From Gnomoniopsis sp. IMI 355080 (Eukaryota; Ascomycota; Sordariomycetes; Diaporthales; Gnomoniaceae): a stretch of DNA of 64,000 bases. The notes beneath the pieces were generated by a model. The model did not search any database. It saw only the letters and a program-made list of their open reading frames with translations, and had not been told where the DNA came from. Below, piece after piece: positions 45,301 to 58,278 of the stretch. Numbering within the stretch: position 1 is the first letter of the stretch; each line of letters opens with the position of its first letter. Where the stretch lies: assembly GCA_027946555.1 (NCBI GenBank), contig JAPEVC010000118.1, forward strand, positions 1 to 64,000. The letters are read 5' to 3'. Both the position numbers and the translations under genes were made by a program.

Positions 45301-47023
45301 TTTGAATAAGCAGCATCGCTTGACACATACAGAGCGCTCAGGCAATCTTTGAGACCAAGATAGAACGGCAGATCGGATGGGATGTGTTGTACAAAGTATA
45401 TCAGAGACATTGAAATGCAATGCAAGGCCAGGTCATGGCCCTCTTTGTCTTAGTTTCTGTTTTGTTACTTTGCCTTCCAAACGCGAAGGAGAGGCCGGGG
45501 GACTTGGCGAATGTGCATGAACTGACGTTTGCTCTAAGAGAATTAGACGATCCAGCGAGACCCAATACACCGGGGCCGTGTTGGGCGGGTCCTGACAGTT
45601 TGTAGCTAGTGTCGCTACTAGACTATATAGTCCGGATAATGCAGGCAAGGCTGATCTGACAGCAGTGCCAGGTGGCCCACGTTATTCCCGTATCGGCGCG
45701 GACCGCAGTGGCAGGCCTCAGCAGGAGGACCAGCATTGGTGTTCGCCACGGACGGGTAAAGGAGTAAAGTGCTTGGGCAACCCGGGTACCGAAGCTGAAA
45801 GGAAATTGCCACGCAGACTATGGCGATGGGCGAGGGGTGAGAAAAGCGGTAGGTTTGGACCGGAAGATCATAGTCAGGAACAGCGTGGCAACGGACCAGG
45901 CCCGAACCCAGAGTGCTGGGTCAAGTAGAAAAGACACGAGCCCATCGCGAGGCTACCATGGGTCGTGGACCGTGGTGATGGGATGGAAAGGGATCGGAAG
46001 GTTTGGTGAGGTGGCCGTGGATCACTTAGCTGGTGCGGTGAAGAACAGGATGAGCCTTGTCTACGGATCTTTGGGCGGACGGTGAGGCGCTAGAATTTAC
46101 GAGTGACGGACAAATATGTCCACGATGTGTCCACGATGGGCGAAGGGGTCCAGAATAGGAGGAAGGGAAATCCCAGTGGCTTTGGTCCCTCAGTGCCAAC
46201 GCATCGTCGTCAAGCTTTTGTTTGGTCCGAGAGGTTGGCGGCAACCGGTGCGCCTGGAAAAGGTGGTCGGGAAGGAGCAGCACAAGCATCGGTAGCCCCA
46301 TACCAGCTCACAGCGGCTAGTCCACGTTGGGAAAGGTGCCCCATGCTTCCCGCTGGCAACTTGGAACTGGCGCGCCTTCCTTTCCTACCGGGGGCTTGGG
46401 CACCCCTACCCCACGTTCCACTAAGCAGTACCTAGCTGCCCTAGAAAGCCTAGGTCCCTGGTGACTGACTGCCCGCCTTAGAAGCCGAACAGGACCCAAC
46501 CCTGCCTTTCTCGTCTTGCCTTGTAATTGCCCTCGTTCACAGGTCCATTAATTGCCATCCCATACTTGCCTAGACACACATAGTAGGTGGGTGAATCCAT
46601 AATATTGACTCGACGACAGCCACTCGAATATCCGGACGGCCTATTTCTTGATATCTTCCACTTCCCCTGGCGTGGCAGCATGTGTTCGTCCACTCACCTC
46701 ACCTGACTCTGGATCTTGTTCTTATTCCCGTTTCGATTCCTGGCCCGGTTCCCTCCAGTTCCAGCTTCAGCCTTGCCCTGTCCTCGGCTGGAAGAGTATC
46801 ACGAGCGTCCACTTTCTATCTACTGCAAAGCGAGTCCGATGACGGTCACGACAACGACACCGCATCCCACTGTCCCTCGCCCTTCGTCCGCCACTCCCTC
46901 TACGCCGTCTGCTCCTCCTCTACCTATACGCTTTCGTTGAGTGACCAAGCCCATCTCATTGCCAGCTGAGTCCACCGCTGGCAGTGTCTGGGACGGCTGC
47001 GCCCGTCCCTGAATGGCCTCACC
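42347..47023. other. Long intergenic region, 4.7 kb
   Basis: Between hapX and the giant Sel1-like gene. Many overlapping frames up to about 330 codons exist because the sequence is GC-rich. None has a domain, codon periodicity or plausible splice partner; the largest (44330-45328 minus) overlaps equally long frames on both strands. The last 0.5 kb before 47024 is C/T-rich and typical of a long fungal 5' leader. Confidence 0.5.
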
Positions 47024-50000
47024 ATGTATTCCATGCAGCGTTCTCTCTCCTCGCCTCCACCCGCACAGTTACACTCCTCTGATGCCATCCGTATGTTCCA
47101 CACTGCTGCCCTGTGTTTCTACTGGGTCCCGGTGATCTCGCTTCGACAGCTGTATTTCACTTCTCCTTGAATCCAGAGATACTGACGAAGAGCCAGCAGA
47201 CACGGCGACCCATACGACCAGGCCATCCACGCCGCCCTCACCCGAGCGCCATGTCGACTCTTCAAGACCGCGCCGCGTCCCTTCCCCAAGTCCCTCGCAT
47301 CCCGACCCCCCAACAAGCACGCTACAGGAAGATGACGCCCCTCCGGTTCTTCCACCACGAACCTTCGACAACAGCCAGCCCCAACCGCCACCCATAACAA
47401 AGCACGTGTCAAGCCCCATTCTCAGAAAGCCCATCGTGGCGCAACCATCCCCGCCCTTGATGACCACGGTCATGACTTCCCAGGAGCAAGTGGTTTCCTC
47501 CGGGGTACTGGACATCGAGGAAAGGCGACCGACAGCCATGTCGAGAGCGGCCGTGAAGCTTCCACAGCCACTCATAACCGATCCTTCTCTATACACAAAT
47601 GCGTACCTGACGCCGGGTGACGAAGCAGAGGGGACAAGCCTGGACGAATTGGCACATTTGGTCCGCCTGTCCAAGTATCAGGAGCGCAAGCGCGCTAACA
47701 CTAGGATCCGGCTACAGCGCACTTTGGTTTCAACGGCACTGTCCGCTCGCCTTGCTCGATGTGGCGAGATCGCGCAGAGGAATCTTGCAGAATGCTTTCG
47801 CACGGACGACAAGAAGACCTTTGCCGGCCTGTATGGTGCCATTCAGGATGTGCGCAATAGTTGCGATGAGGTCAGAAGGTATGCGCTTCTGGAGCCAGAC
47901 ATGGACTACATCCACGCCGCCGGAATGGTGTCTTCCGAAAGTTTGGATACACCCACAGGATCTATCATTGCTACCGGTCCCATGGCTGGGTCGACCACTC
48001 CCTTCCTCCATGAGATCTCTGCCGATGCCCGGGAGACCTTCTTGTCCTTCTTGTCTAAAATCAGGAACGACCCAGACTATTTGGCAACCCGGATATGCGC
48101 CTTGACCAATTCGGAGCGCGCTGCCATCACCAACTTCCATTCTGGCCTGGACCCTGTCGAGTCCGTACTGCCCCTCTTCAACAAGCCCCAGGCCCGTGGC
48201 CCGAGTGCCTCAAACAGGCATTCCTCCAATAATCCGAGTCCCGTTGAGCGGCTGCTCTCCTTCCAAAGACACGATGCGCTATCTGCGCTGATCTATACAT
48301 GCTTCGCTAACTCAGCAGGGCCTGATAGCGCAGAGGACAAACGTCGGACGGATATATGGGCTACCGCTTGTGCTCGTCTGATGGCCAAGTCCGCCACTGA
48401 ATCCAAGGCCGGGAATGAAAACGTGCCCATCGAGCCCATTCTCATCCACGTTCTCAACGTGTGGTCGTCCATGCGCGAATGGTCTGGTCGTTCCAACATG
48501 GAGTGGTATTTGATGAAAATTCTTGAGGATGGGGCCTTTCTTCTTGATCGTGCCGAGGATCAACACGGTACACGTTTCAACATCTCCGATTGGACGTCCA
48601 AGGATCAGATTGCGGCTGAGGAATTCTATGATCGGGCCACCGATGAGCTATTTGAGATTTTGGACGACGAGGATGCCACTGGCCTGCCAGAAGGACTTTT
48701 GGAGATGGGAAACCAGATTCTCAAGAGACTTGACCACAAGTATGTCGACAGCACGCGGAAATGGTTCATCTACAAATGGCTGTTCTCGGTATGGCTTCTT
48801 GGTGTTGTCATTCACCCAGAGAGCCACGGTATGATGACAGACTATCACATCACTGAGTATGGCCGCCAGAAGATCCTAAAGCAAGTCGCCATGAAAGCAT
48901 CCAGTATCGTGGTTGATATGCTATGGAAGGCAGGCCCGGTTTCGACGCCCCCAAAAATCAAAACCCACGTTGAGAACCTACTTGGCCGCTTCAAGGGCTC
49001 CCGTTCAAAACCCCGCCCAAGGCTCCTCAAGGCTCGCTCACTCACGTCTCTTAGGGAGACAGCTGAGGTCCACCCGTATTTGGTGGTCAGTCCGGCAGAC
49101 TTGACGACACTGGTCAATGCCTTGTTTCCGGAACGAAGACCCATGTCTTCGGCTTCGATGCGATCTGGTGCTCCCTCCATTTCCGGCATGTCCGCCGCTT
49201 CTCAACCTTTGTCCATCCTCACTACTAGGAGCAATCCAAATTTTGAAACCGCATCCATCGTCAGCACTAGTGTGTCCTCAGTGTTGAGCGATACCACCAC
49301 AGCTGCTGGGACCGAATTGGAGCCACAGGCCACCGGTGCTTCCGCGCGTTCTTCGCCTCCGTTAGGCGAACGCTCAAGCCGTGATCGTCTTGGCAATTAT
49401 GAAGATGACGGTTACCGTCTACGTCTTGCTCTTCATGAGGTGACTCAAATCCTGGGGAATGAGGCCGTCCAAGGCTCCTGCCATCCGTGTGCTGAAAGAT
49501 GGGCTGTGCTGTTCATCTCTTCGGACGGCAAATCACTCTCCACACAAATGACATATGACCCTGATGACGACCCTGAAGAAGAAAACTCCTCGTCTCTGAG
49601 CGAAACAGATGAAGATGACATGGATGATGACGGGCCACAGCTGGACAAGGATTACCATCAGCTTCGTGATTCCATTCTTAAGCTCGTCGAGGACTTTGAA
49701 ATTCCACAGACCCCAGAACAAGAAAGCGGGAAGTTCAGCAATCGAACTTCAACCCTCAAAAAGTACCGTTCCAAGAACAAAATTATCACTACCGAGAAGA
49801 CAAGGAGCACCAGGCAATCCAGGGAAACCCGGAGCTCTAGACTCACCCGAGAGCCCAGCCGAAATCCCTATCGGCAGACCTTGGAGGGTCATCAAAGTCC
49901 GAGCAGAGACAGCTCACCTCGCCCCGAAAACCGCAAGGGGAAAGAGATTGCTGATGAAGGACACGACCATACCGAGGCCACACCAGTCCTTGTTGCCATG

Positions 50001-52694
50001 CTTGAGGCTGCTGTTTCGCAGGCCAAGGCCCAATCGGACTTTGTCGCGTCTCACTCATACTTCCGCACCTTGCAACAGCTCAATGCTCTTGCGTCGCCTT
50101 CTCTCCGCACAGACGGATTTGCCACTCTGTTGAACATTTTCAGTCGAGGGCCCAGAGACTCTATCCGCCGTTGTGCATCCGCCATTGAGGATTATGATGC
50201 ATGGCTCATTTGGCTCAAGCAGTCCCAAGAACGTGCGGAGGGTCTGCTGGACTCTATGATGAAGCGCCTGAGAGCTTTGCGCGACAAGATGTGGTACGTC
50301 ACTGATGTGCGCAATTCCGCACCCTACGAGCATTCTCGAAACATCGCTGTTGCTCTGAAGAACATGGGTATGCGTCGAAGGCAGAGCACGTATCAACGGA
50401 GCCGTGGTTTACCTCGAGGTGCTGCCACCACTTATATCTACCGTACTGAGTCTCAAATCATTGAGCTCCTCGCGGCAAGTGAAGATCAGGGTGGTCCAAA
50501 CAAGCTTTCCGATGATCAAGCTGAGAAGACCTCACGTTTCCTGAAGGAGTATGGTATCGAGAACTTCTGTCGTGGTGAGGAGCGAATCCATCGCTTCAGC
50601 TGCGAAGTCGAGGCATGTATTGGCAAACTTGTTGGTCACGACATGATGGATGGGCCGGTTCTTTGGAGCAGTGAACTATACATTCGGGACAAGCGACAGC
50701 TTGAGGGCGCGCCGGTCCGACGTGACGTCGCGCACTCAACGTTTTCAAACGACGATGCGAGCAGCATAATCAGTGAATCTGACAGGCGTTTCACACCAGC
50801 ATCGAGCAGGACCGGCTCCCTCGCGGCACGAGATCTTCGAGGTATGACTGGCCTGAATGCATCGGCTTTGAGCCTTGACTCTACGCGATATGGTTTCTCA
50901 GCACGCAGTACAGTAATCAGCGATCCTATGGACTCTGGCGACTATTTTGGACACGCCTCACCGGTCCACACCATTGACAGTGCCTCTACATATTGGTCAC
51001 CTTTTCAATCTGGAATGTCTGCCAGCTCCACCACCTCCCGTGCTCACAGCCCGACAACCAGCATTACCAATTTGAGTGGCTCGATGCATCCCGGTTACGG
51101 ACTTCGTCGTCCTGTCTCAATCAATGACATGGCGATGAATCAGCAGCAGCAGCGTATCAATGATGACAAGACGCGCTTCCTCAACGAGTTGCGGCAAACC
51201 CTAACTAGTCTTTTGCTCAGCGATTTGGGGAACCTCGTCTTTTCTCGTGGTTCTGAAACGGATGGGTGGTTCGAGGATCTGGGACAAGATTGCATTGACC
51301 GTCGGGACGCTGCAGAGCGCAAGGCGAAGCAGCGACGCTCCAGGCTTCGTGTGATCGGGAAAAAGAAGAGCTTTGGCAACCTTCGTGACGCCAACAACAG
51401 CGCTGCGGACGCCGCAACCACCAGCACTGCTTCTGCTGCTGACAAGGGCATGCCTGACGTCCAGACTATGGCATGCAGCCTCGGTGGACGAGACAACGAA
51501 AGTTCAAATACGAGCGATACGATGTCGAGCAAGAAGTCTGCCCGCTCTCGGAAGGAGGTCATGTCCGAATTCCCGTTCACAAACGCCTATCAGCGTCTGC
51601 TCCGAATGTTTTGTGTCCACCCCAACCCCTACGCCAAGCTCAATGCCTTGTATGAACTAGAACATCTCATTGTTGCCTCATTGCAATCAGGCAGCACGCG
51701 CCGAAGATTGGCGTGGTTAGCTCGCACTGCAGAAATGGAAGCCGAGACATACGGCCAAGCTGGCCGACCTCGTCCTTTCGAGGAGGCTATCGACAATCTG
51801 AGGGAGCGCAGATCCCAAACAATGCAAGAGCCGGGTCTCACTCGGATGGCCAGTGGAAACCTTAATTCAGAGACAAGGTCCGTAGTTAACACAGGCGCTG
51901 CGAGCAACAACGATGCCATCGCCACGGTCCTCCAGAGCCTTTTCCGCAACGCTGAAATCAGGCCCAAAACGCTGTTCCGGGATCTCCAGTTTATTGCAAG
52001 CTTTGTACCGGCAAGCGTTTTGGACAAGACTGATCGAGGCAAGGCCTTTTGGGACTGCGCCATCGCAGCCCTTGGTCTGAAGCAGGAGGTGTGCAAGACT
52101 ATGGTCGAGATGGCGGATGAAATTGTTGGCGTGCACACGTCCCGCAAGACACACCCACCTGCTCCAGACAGCACAGCCAGTGACTCCATCGACGGCGAAC
52201 TGTCACAGCGGCCCTCACCGACCGCTGAGGATCAGGCTAACCGCACTGCTATCGTTTCGCCGCCGACCCCGCCGCCTCCAAGCACCAGCTACAGTCTTGA
52301 GGACGCAGCCCGCATGTGGACCATTACTGCTAAGGAGGGCGACCCAACCTCCCAACGCGAGCTTGCTCTCTTCTACCTCTCGAATCCTGAGCTCGTTGAT
52401 CGCACCACTCTCCCGCTGTCTAAACCCCGCGAAGTCTTCAAGCAAGCTGTTATGGAGAAGTTTCGCGGCGGCAGCAGCAGTGGTACTAGCAGTCGATACG
52501 GTCAGTACCACGAGCGTATCGGGGCTGGCCAGTTGCACCGCCCTCCAAGCTCCAGCTCAGCAGGCGACAAATCAGACGTCCGCAGTGATCCAGCTCTCAT
52601 GTGTGTCGCTATCCATTGGATGGAGGCGGCACAACAAGGAGGTGATGAATTGGCGCGGACCTTTTTAGGTCAGAATGAGATTGTAGGACTCTAA
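47024..52694 (+). CDS. Giant fungal protein with Sel1-like C-terminus, unknown function
   Basis: Exon 1 (47024-47090) encodes MYSMQRSLSSPPPAQ and a few more residues; exon 2 is 47197-52694. The 106-nt intron has a GTATGT donor, ATACTGACG branch and GCCAG acceptor. The total is about 1854 aa. The open frame runs upstream of the first usable residue of exon 2 without an ATG, so a 5' exon is required; this one fits in phase. Residues about 20-130 are Pro/Ser/Thr-rich and probably disordered. A helical body follows, interrupted by acidic (about residues 815-840) and Ser-rich linkers. The C-terminus has DAARMWTITAKEGDPTSQRE and CVAIHWMEAAQQGGDELA, two Sel1-like repeats. I do not recognise a named homologue. 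A scaffold role in signalling or polarity is only a guess from the repeats and disorder. Confidence 0.8.
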
Positions 52695-53854
52695 TTTCCG
52701 AAGTTGGAGAATGTGGTCTACTTTTTCCCCGTTTCTTTGCTCATCATTATCTCATTCTTATCTCATCTACTACGCATTTATGACTTATCATGCATCTCAT
52801 CGTTCTTGTCACACACACACACACATACCCACTATACCCGAAGGATTTGGCAAGTGGTCATACTTGATGTATGGCGCTATCTGCCTCAAGGAATGATTTA
52901 ACGACAGACTTGTGTTTCGGACTGGTGCTTAAGGAGCATTCGCACCTCCGTGGTCGTCTCATTGATATGGAACATTTTTTTCTAATAATACGTGTGCGTG
53001 GTGGCCTGTTGGGAACTGCGGATATCGGTGGTGGTCTTACTTTCGCGATGTCTTACACTTCTCCATACTCACCATATACCCCATATAAAGCAGGCATATA
53101 TATATCAAAGGAATTTTCTGGTTCGAATGATTCGAGTTTTGGGTCAATCTTTCACTACCCAGGTATCTTGAAGGTGCTTGAGCGTGATGTGTAAAGAGCC
53201 GCTCGAGATTTCGAGTCCCTAGGAATTCTGGACGAATGACTACCGTATATGGACATTGTTAATTGAAGCCTTCACCGCATTCCTGCCATTCTCCTTCAGG
53301 CCCTATGTAGCTCGGCTTGGCTTTTCACATTCGATGTCTCACATGCTTGTGCTACCAGGAGCCGTGTTCTGGAAGTTCTACCAACGTCATCTGACAGGAC
53401 CCCTAGCCTCCGGGAGTGGCACCCGACAGGAGGAAATGCTCCGGAGCTGTTGCTGGATCGTCACTGGCGCATTGTGTCGTAGACTGAACGACGCCTCCTC
53501 TGGCAGGCAGTGACCACTCAAGTATTGGGATAATTGGCCACACTTGCTTCGCCTCATCGGTAATAAAGCTCCAAGCGAAAGTGCCCAAGCTTTGCAGCTG
53601 GAACACAGACCGCCCAGACAACTCGGTTCCTATACACACATATAAATATGTATATCTGAATATATTTACTACCACAGAATATCACCGAATATCACCGAAT
53701 ACCACAGAACACCACTGAACACCACAGAATACCGTGGAATAACTGTGTCCCATGACTTGATTTTAGAGCATTGACAACAACAGCATCGGGTTATTAGACC
53801 TCCGTCTGACCGCCTCAGAGTAACTTTTGCTGCCCTCATCCAGCTACTCCACCA
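52695..53854. other. Intergenic, 1.2 kb, with simple repeats
   Basis: It contains a CA microsatellite near 52811-52826, an AT-rich tract near 53095 and a 10-bp-period minisatellite at about 53674-53735. No coding frame can be supported. Confidence 0.5.
53674..53735. repeat. Degenerate 10-bp-period minisatellite
   Basis: Roughly six units of the type ATACCACAGA / ATATCACCGA in a row, with single-base variants. It lies just upstream of the hemerythrin-like gene. Confidence 0.7.
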
Positions 53855-54647
53855 ATGTCTGCCTTGCAGTGGACGAGCCTCGCCCAAACCATCACCGGCA
53901 AATCCACCAGCCACCTCACCAGCCTTCCCACCGGTGACGACCACAGTGAGAAACACTGTCGTTCCTTGCAGTCTCCCAACAATATGCCCAACATTGGCGT
54001 GCGCTTCGTCTCGGACGAGGTCAAGCGCGACCACCGCGAGCTCGAGATTCTGTACAAGGGCCTGATACAGGCCGTCGACGAGTGCGATGATACTGCGGCG
54101 GTGGCACTGCAGAATCAGCTGAGCTGGGAGCTGGCACGGCATTTAGTGGCCATGCAGCTGTTTGTGTTTCCAGGCACGGAACAGCGGGCGGAAGAGGGCA
54201 ATAGCAACGCCTTGCGACGGCGAGGAGACTTGGCTACAGTAAGTTTCTCTGCTGCTGCTGCTTTGCTGTAACTAAAACGCTTTAAAATTGGGAAGAAAGG
54301 GGCGGTCTCATATCTGACTGACTGACTGATTATAGATCCGCAACAACCTCCTGCATTTGATCGACCTGGCGCCGTCGGACCCAGATTTCCGTACGGCGTG
54401 CGATCAGTTAAATGAAAGTTTGAAGCAAAACATCCGAGATGTAGAACGTATAGACCTGGTTGCGATAGAGAAAGTGCTGGATAGCGAGGAGAGCGAGAGT
54501 ATGGCGCGGGATTGGGAGAGTGCGGCGGCCTTTCTCCCGGGCGAGGGTAGAAGTGCGCCGTTTGCGACAGTCAGGGAGTTGTTGGCGGCTAGTTATGGGG
54601 ACGTCAGGAGGGCGTGGGAACAGTTAAGGAAAGAGAGACAGAAGTGA
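53855..54647 (+). CDS. Hemerythrin-like (HHE domain) protein
   Basis: Exon 1 is 53855-54238 and exon 2 is 54336-54647; the 97-nt intron runs from GTAAGT to ATTATAG after a TCTGACTGACTGACTGA branch-rich stretch. The product is 231 aa. The four-helix HHE pattern is visible: DHRELEILYKGL, NQLSWELARHLVAMQLFVFP, IRNNLLHLIDLAPSDPDF and SLKQNIRDVERIDL. Some residues that bind the di-iron centre in canonical members appear replaced: the second helix has AMQ where EE is usual, and the third and fourth helices have NN and QN where EH and EH are usual. Metal binding may therefore be lost or altered. The role of fungal single-domain HHE proteins is little known. Confidence 0.8.
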
Positions 54648-55230
54648 GTGTTATTGAGGATTTTGAAGTATATCAAAATTCTCGCAAAATGCTCGCAGTT
54701 GGTTGTGGGCGGGGGGGTATAGAGTTGGTTTTGTACGATTGAAATCTCGCTTTTTGCGAAACTGTTCCAGGTATGATGTTTTTTGCATTCCTCGTCATAT
54801 ATTGCAATATATACCTAGGTACTCTCAATAGACCACCTGGCTGGCGTTTGATTTGGTTCTTTCAGCTTTGAGCTGGTCAGTTTGTATCACAAGTGCAATT
54901 ATCTGAGGTTATATCCCACGTACACTCAGTCTTGTTCCCTAGCCTTTCCTTTTGTACTAGGTAAGGCATGGGATTCATGTATTCTCGATGTCTTTGTACA
55001 TATGGACATCAAGTACCAACGCCAGCAAGACTAAGTTACTCTTCAACCTTAACTCTTGTCATGAGGATCTATTTTATTTAGATGCTGAGACACATCAATT
55101 AATGATAGCCGTTATGCGCCATATGTATTTATTAACCCATGTTTCCTAGGCCATGTATGTGAGTGGCGCTTTGTGTGGGGTCTACGGCAAACAGACGTAG
55201 CGTGGGAACGCCTGACGGTTTTGTGTGGCT
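54648..55230. other. Intergenic, 0.6 kb
   Basis: Region between the convergent 3' ends of the hemerythrin-like gene and the peptidase gene. A TACCTAGGTA palindrome lies near 54811. Nothing else seen. Confidence 0.5.
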
Positions 55231-57478
55231 TTAAACTCTATCCATGTGCATGTAAGCATTCCACATACCAGAATAAGCTTGTTCCTCCTCATCTTTATCA
55301 TGCTTCTTCGAAAAGCCATACGTATCGGATAGCTCGACTAGTGCTTCCCACAGGCGAGCGTCGTCACCTTCGAAATCGCATCCACCCGGACGCACACAGC
55401 CCAAGAACGGCTTTCTCTCTGGCGCACATACCGTACCAGCCTCGGGCAATACACCGGTCTGGAAATATTCCCTGATCACCTTGGCGGTGCACAAGGACGG
55501 ATTCGCGTGCGAGCAGTGGCCTTCCGAGTCGTGCAGCAAAACCACACTGCCAGGGAATAGCTCTCGAGATACCCGCTGTGCATTCGCCAGTGGCGTGGCC
55601 GGGTCGTGGGTGTTGCCGATGAGGAGCAGCGGATACGATGTGTTATCCCATTCCTGCTTTTCATAGGTCAAACTCGGCCGCCAGGCTGGCTTCGCACTGA
55701 TGCCCTCGCACATGAGTCTGTTGCGGGTCCAAGTCGGGCTGACCCAACGACTTTGCTCGGCGAGCTTGGCGCGATGAGCTTTAAATGCCTCGCGCGTGAG
55801 GGTGGAGGGACCACCACCGGCATCCATGCAGCTGACCGCCCTGAAGGCGCCAGCCCAGGCTGCGTAGGGGAGGCAGGTATCGGGATCACCTGCGCCCGCG
55901 GTACTATCACAACCTGTTCCTACACCGGGCAGCACGGCGGGTATCATGGCGGACTGCTTTCCCTTGGCAAGACCAACAATTTGAGGATGGGACGTGTTGC
56001 CTGATGCAATGGTGCCAAGCAGGGCCCAAAACTGCTCGCCCAGAGCAAACGGGAAGTAGACTGCACCAAGAAGGCCCATATGCAAATCACCACGCGTCAA
56101 TACCTCAGGACCTAGGCTGTCGGGTAGAGGAACAGCGATTGGTTCTGATAAAGCGGATTAGCTTATTTCGGGGCCCGTAGGCGGGTCTTCTGAACGGTGT
56201 ACTGGAATACAAAAAGGATGTTGCACCGTAAGGCAATTGATGCTTACCTTCTTTAAAGGACTCCATAATCCGTGTCATGCGTTTCTCGATGGCCTCGGGC
56301 GAGGCATCGTACAAGGGACACTTTTCGGGACCAGCCTCGTAGCAGAATTGGCTATGCTTTGTGATCACCATATCTGCATCTTGCAAGGAATGCTCAAAGA
56401 GGCCGGCATAGTGGTCCGCAGGATCCATGTTGCCGTCGAGTATCATCCGTCGTATCTTGTCCGGGTACCTCGCGGCGAAGGTGCTTCCGACGGTCGTACC
56501 ATAACTCATGCCCCAGTACTGGAGTTTCTCATGACCAGGTCGATGTGAAGTACGCTGAAGGATTTCTTTTCTCTCCATAGAGGTGAGTGCAGGCTCTCCA
56601 GTGGGCCGCGACGCGAGCAGCCTGGCAGCCTCTCGAGCTCTCAATTCGCCTTCCTGCTCGATGATGGCAACCATGTCTTCGACAACCTGTGCAGTGTTGA
56701 CAAATGGCAAGATGCCATCCTGGTCTTGCCCAGCCGAGCAGCTGGCTCCCAAAGCACTTGAACGGGCCCATTCTAGTCCAACAATGCTCTCGCTATCCCA
56801 CAGCAGTCCCATGTCAATAAATCGCAGTTGCCATGTCTGCTTGTTGAAGGCATCCGGGAAGCAACGCAATTCTGGCGTGGTGTTGTTGACCCCCCGAGGA
56901 TCGAAAGACAGAATGTCAAAGTATTTTGCGGTCTGGCTGGACTCCTGACTCGGTGAGACTGGACTGTCCAGAACAGTCCGCAGGTGTGGCCCGTCAGAGA
57001 TGACTTGAAAGACGCCAGACTCGCCTGGCCCTCCTGGATTGAGCATCACCACTCCTCCATATCGCGGGTCCGTTACGGGGACTTTTGCAGGAAGCTTAGC
57101 GATGGCGATGGCAGCGCGTGGGCCATTCTCGCGGGCTTCGGCGGAGGCGTTCCAGTTGAGTGGCACCGACAAGCGTGCGCACTGGTAGGCACCAAAACAT
57201 GGTGAGTACTCGAGCGACCGGCTGGGTGTGATGTCACTCCAACGGAAGCCTCGTTGGATTTCCGGCTCTTCTGGGAACTTTGACGAGGCACTGCGCCATC
57301 CTGTGACGAGACTAGCCGTAGATGGAGACGAGGTGCCCGGGATTATGAGCCAGAAGGTCAGGCAGACTATCAAGACGACCAAAAGTGGCCGGCGCCTTTG
57401 GGATGAGACATGGTGGTCAAGATCGGCAGCAGGCCGTTCTGACTTCATGTCCGACATGCCAACGTGCAAGGAAGACAT
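55231..57478 (-). CDS. TAP-like alpha/beta hydrolase (S33 peptidase family)
   Basis: Exon 1 is 56248-57478 and exon 2 is 55231-56144, with a 103-nt phase-1 intron (GTAAGC to TATCAG). The product is 714 aa. A signal-anchor (PLLVVLIVCLTFWLIIPG, residues about 31-48) after a basic RRR makes it a type II membrane or secreted protein. Then CARLSVPLNW and VVMLNPGGPGESG form the S33 opening with the oxyanion HG-equivalent (NPGGPG). LQYWGMSYGTTVGSTFAARY carries the nucleophile Ser. The TAP-like C-terminal domain has the acid in LLLIGNTHDPATPLANA and the His in LLHDSEGHCSHANP. This is the layout of bacterial tripeptidyl aminopeptidases and their fungal relatives, which trim peptides from the N-terminus. 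Confidence 0.9.
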
Positions 57479-58278
57479 GTCACTTGTGCGACCCTTATGA
57501 GAAGCATTTTGTTAGGAAGCATCTCCCAGCTAGTTGCATTTTTCGACGTGAGCTTCGAGGGTTAGGTGACCAGGGTGGCTTCAAAGCGTGGGGTCCCCAG
57601 CGGGCGAAATCGGACAGGCATGCATATCCCTGCAGCGTGTATAACACAATATCAAGCTTGCATTTCTAACTGAGCCAAGAAAAACTCATCACGGAGCCTC
57701 AGGCGCAGGTGTAACTTGAGGGACGGAAGGAAACAACACTGCTGTACCTGCTAGTCATTCAGACGAACTCAGATCCGGCTCATCTGCCTTGGAGATGGAG
57801 AAATTGTAGCAGGCTGAGGGACAATGAAACTCTATAAAACCTCAGTCAACAACCTTGAGGGGAGGGGGGCTCGAACAAGAGGCTTGTCAATGGTCTCCAT
57901 CAAACTCACCACCACAGCTTCCTAATGAACCTTGTCGACTTGCTTCCGCGTTGGTAGGAGAGTTTTTTGGTGATTGTTCCGGTCGAGCGGCTGGCAGTTG
58001 GGCAAGATTAACGAACAGCAGGCTGACCGCAAATGTGGGTTCGTAGTACATGTATATGTATGATCAGAAGCCTTGATTTTCGAAGGATGGGGCTCTAAGA
58101 TAGAGTATCTTCACTCGGAAGGAATTCGAATTGCTGGAGGCAATCATCCTACCATTTCGGTCGTGGTTGTTCGTGGTGCACAGTGTGCATGGTGTGCGAC
58201 TGGGGAAAAGGAACAATTCCACATGGATCGGAGAATACGGTTTATATACATTGACAGAACAAGCTTGTCTCTCAAAAT
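57479..58278. other. Intergenic, 0.8 kb
   Basis: Promoter of the peptidase gene and 3' flank of the membrane-protein gene. No coding content supported. Confidence 0.5.

Noticed and set aside
44330..45425. Long overlapping minus-strand frames (332 and 204 codons) upstream of the giant gene
   Set aside because: They overlap each other and plus-strand frames in GC-rich DNA, have no domain or low-complexity-free core, and no splice partners.
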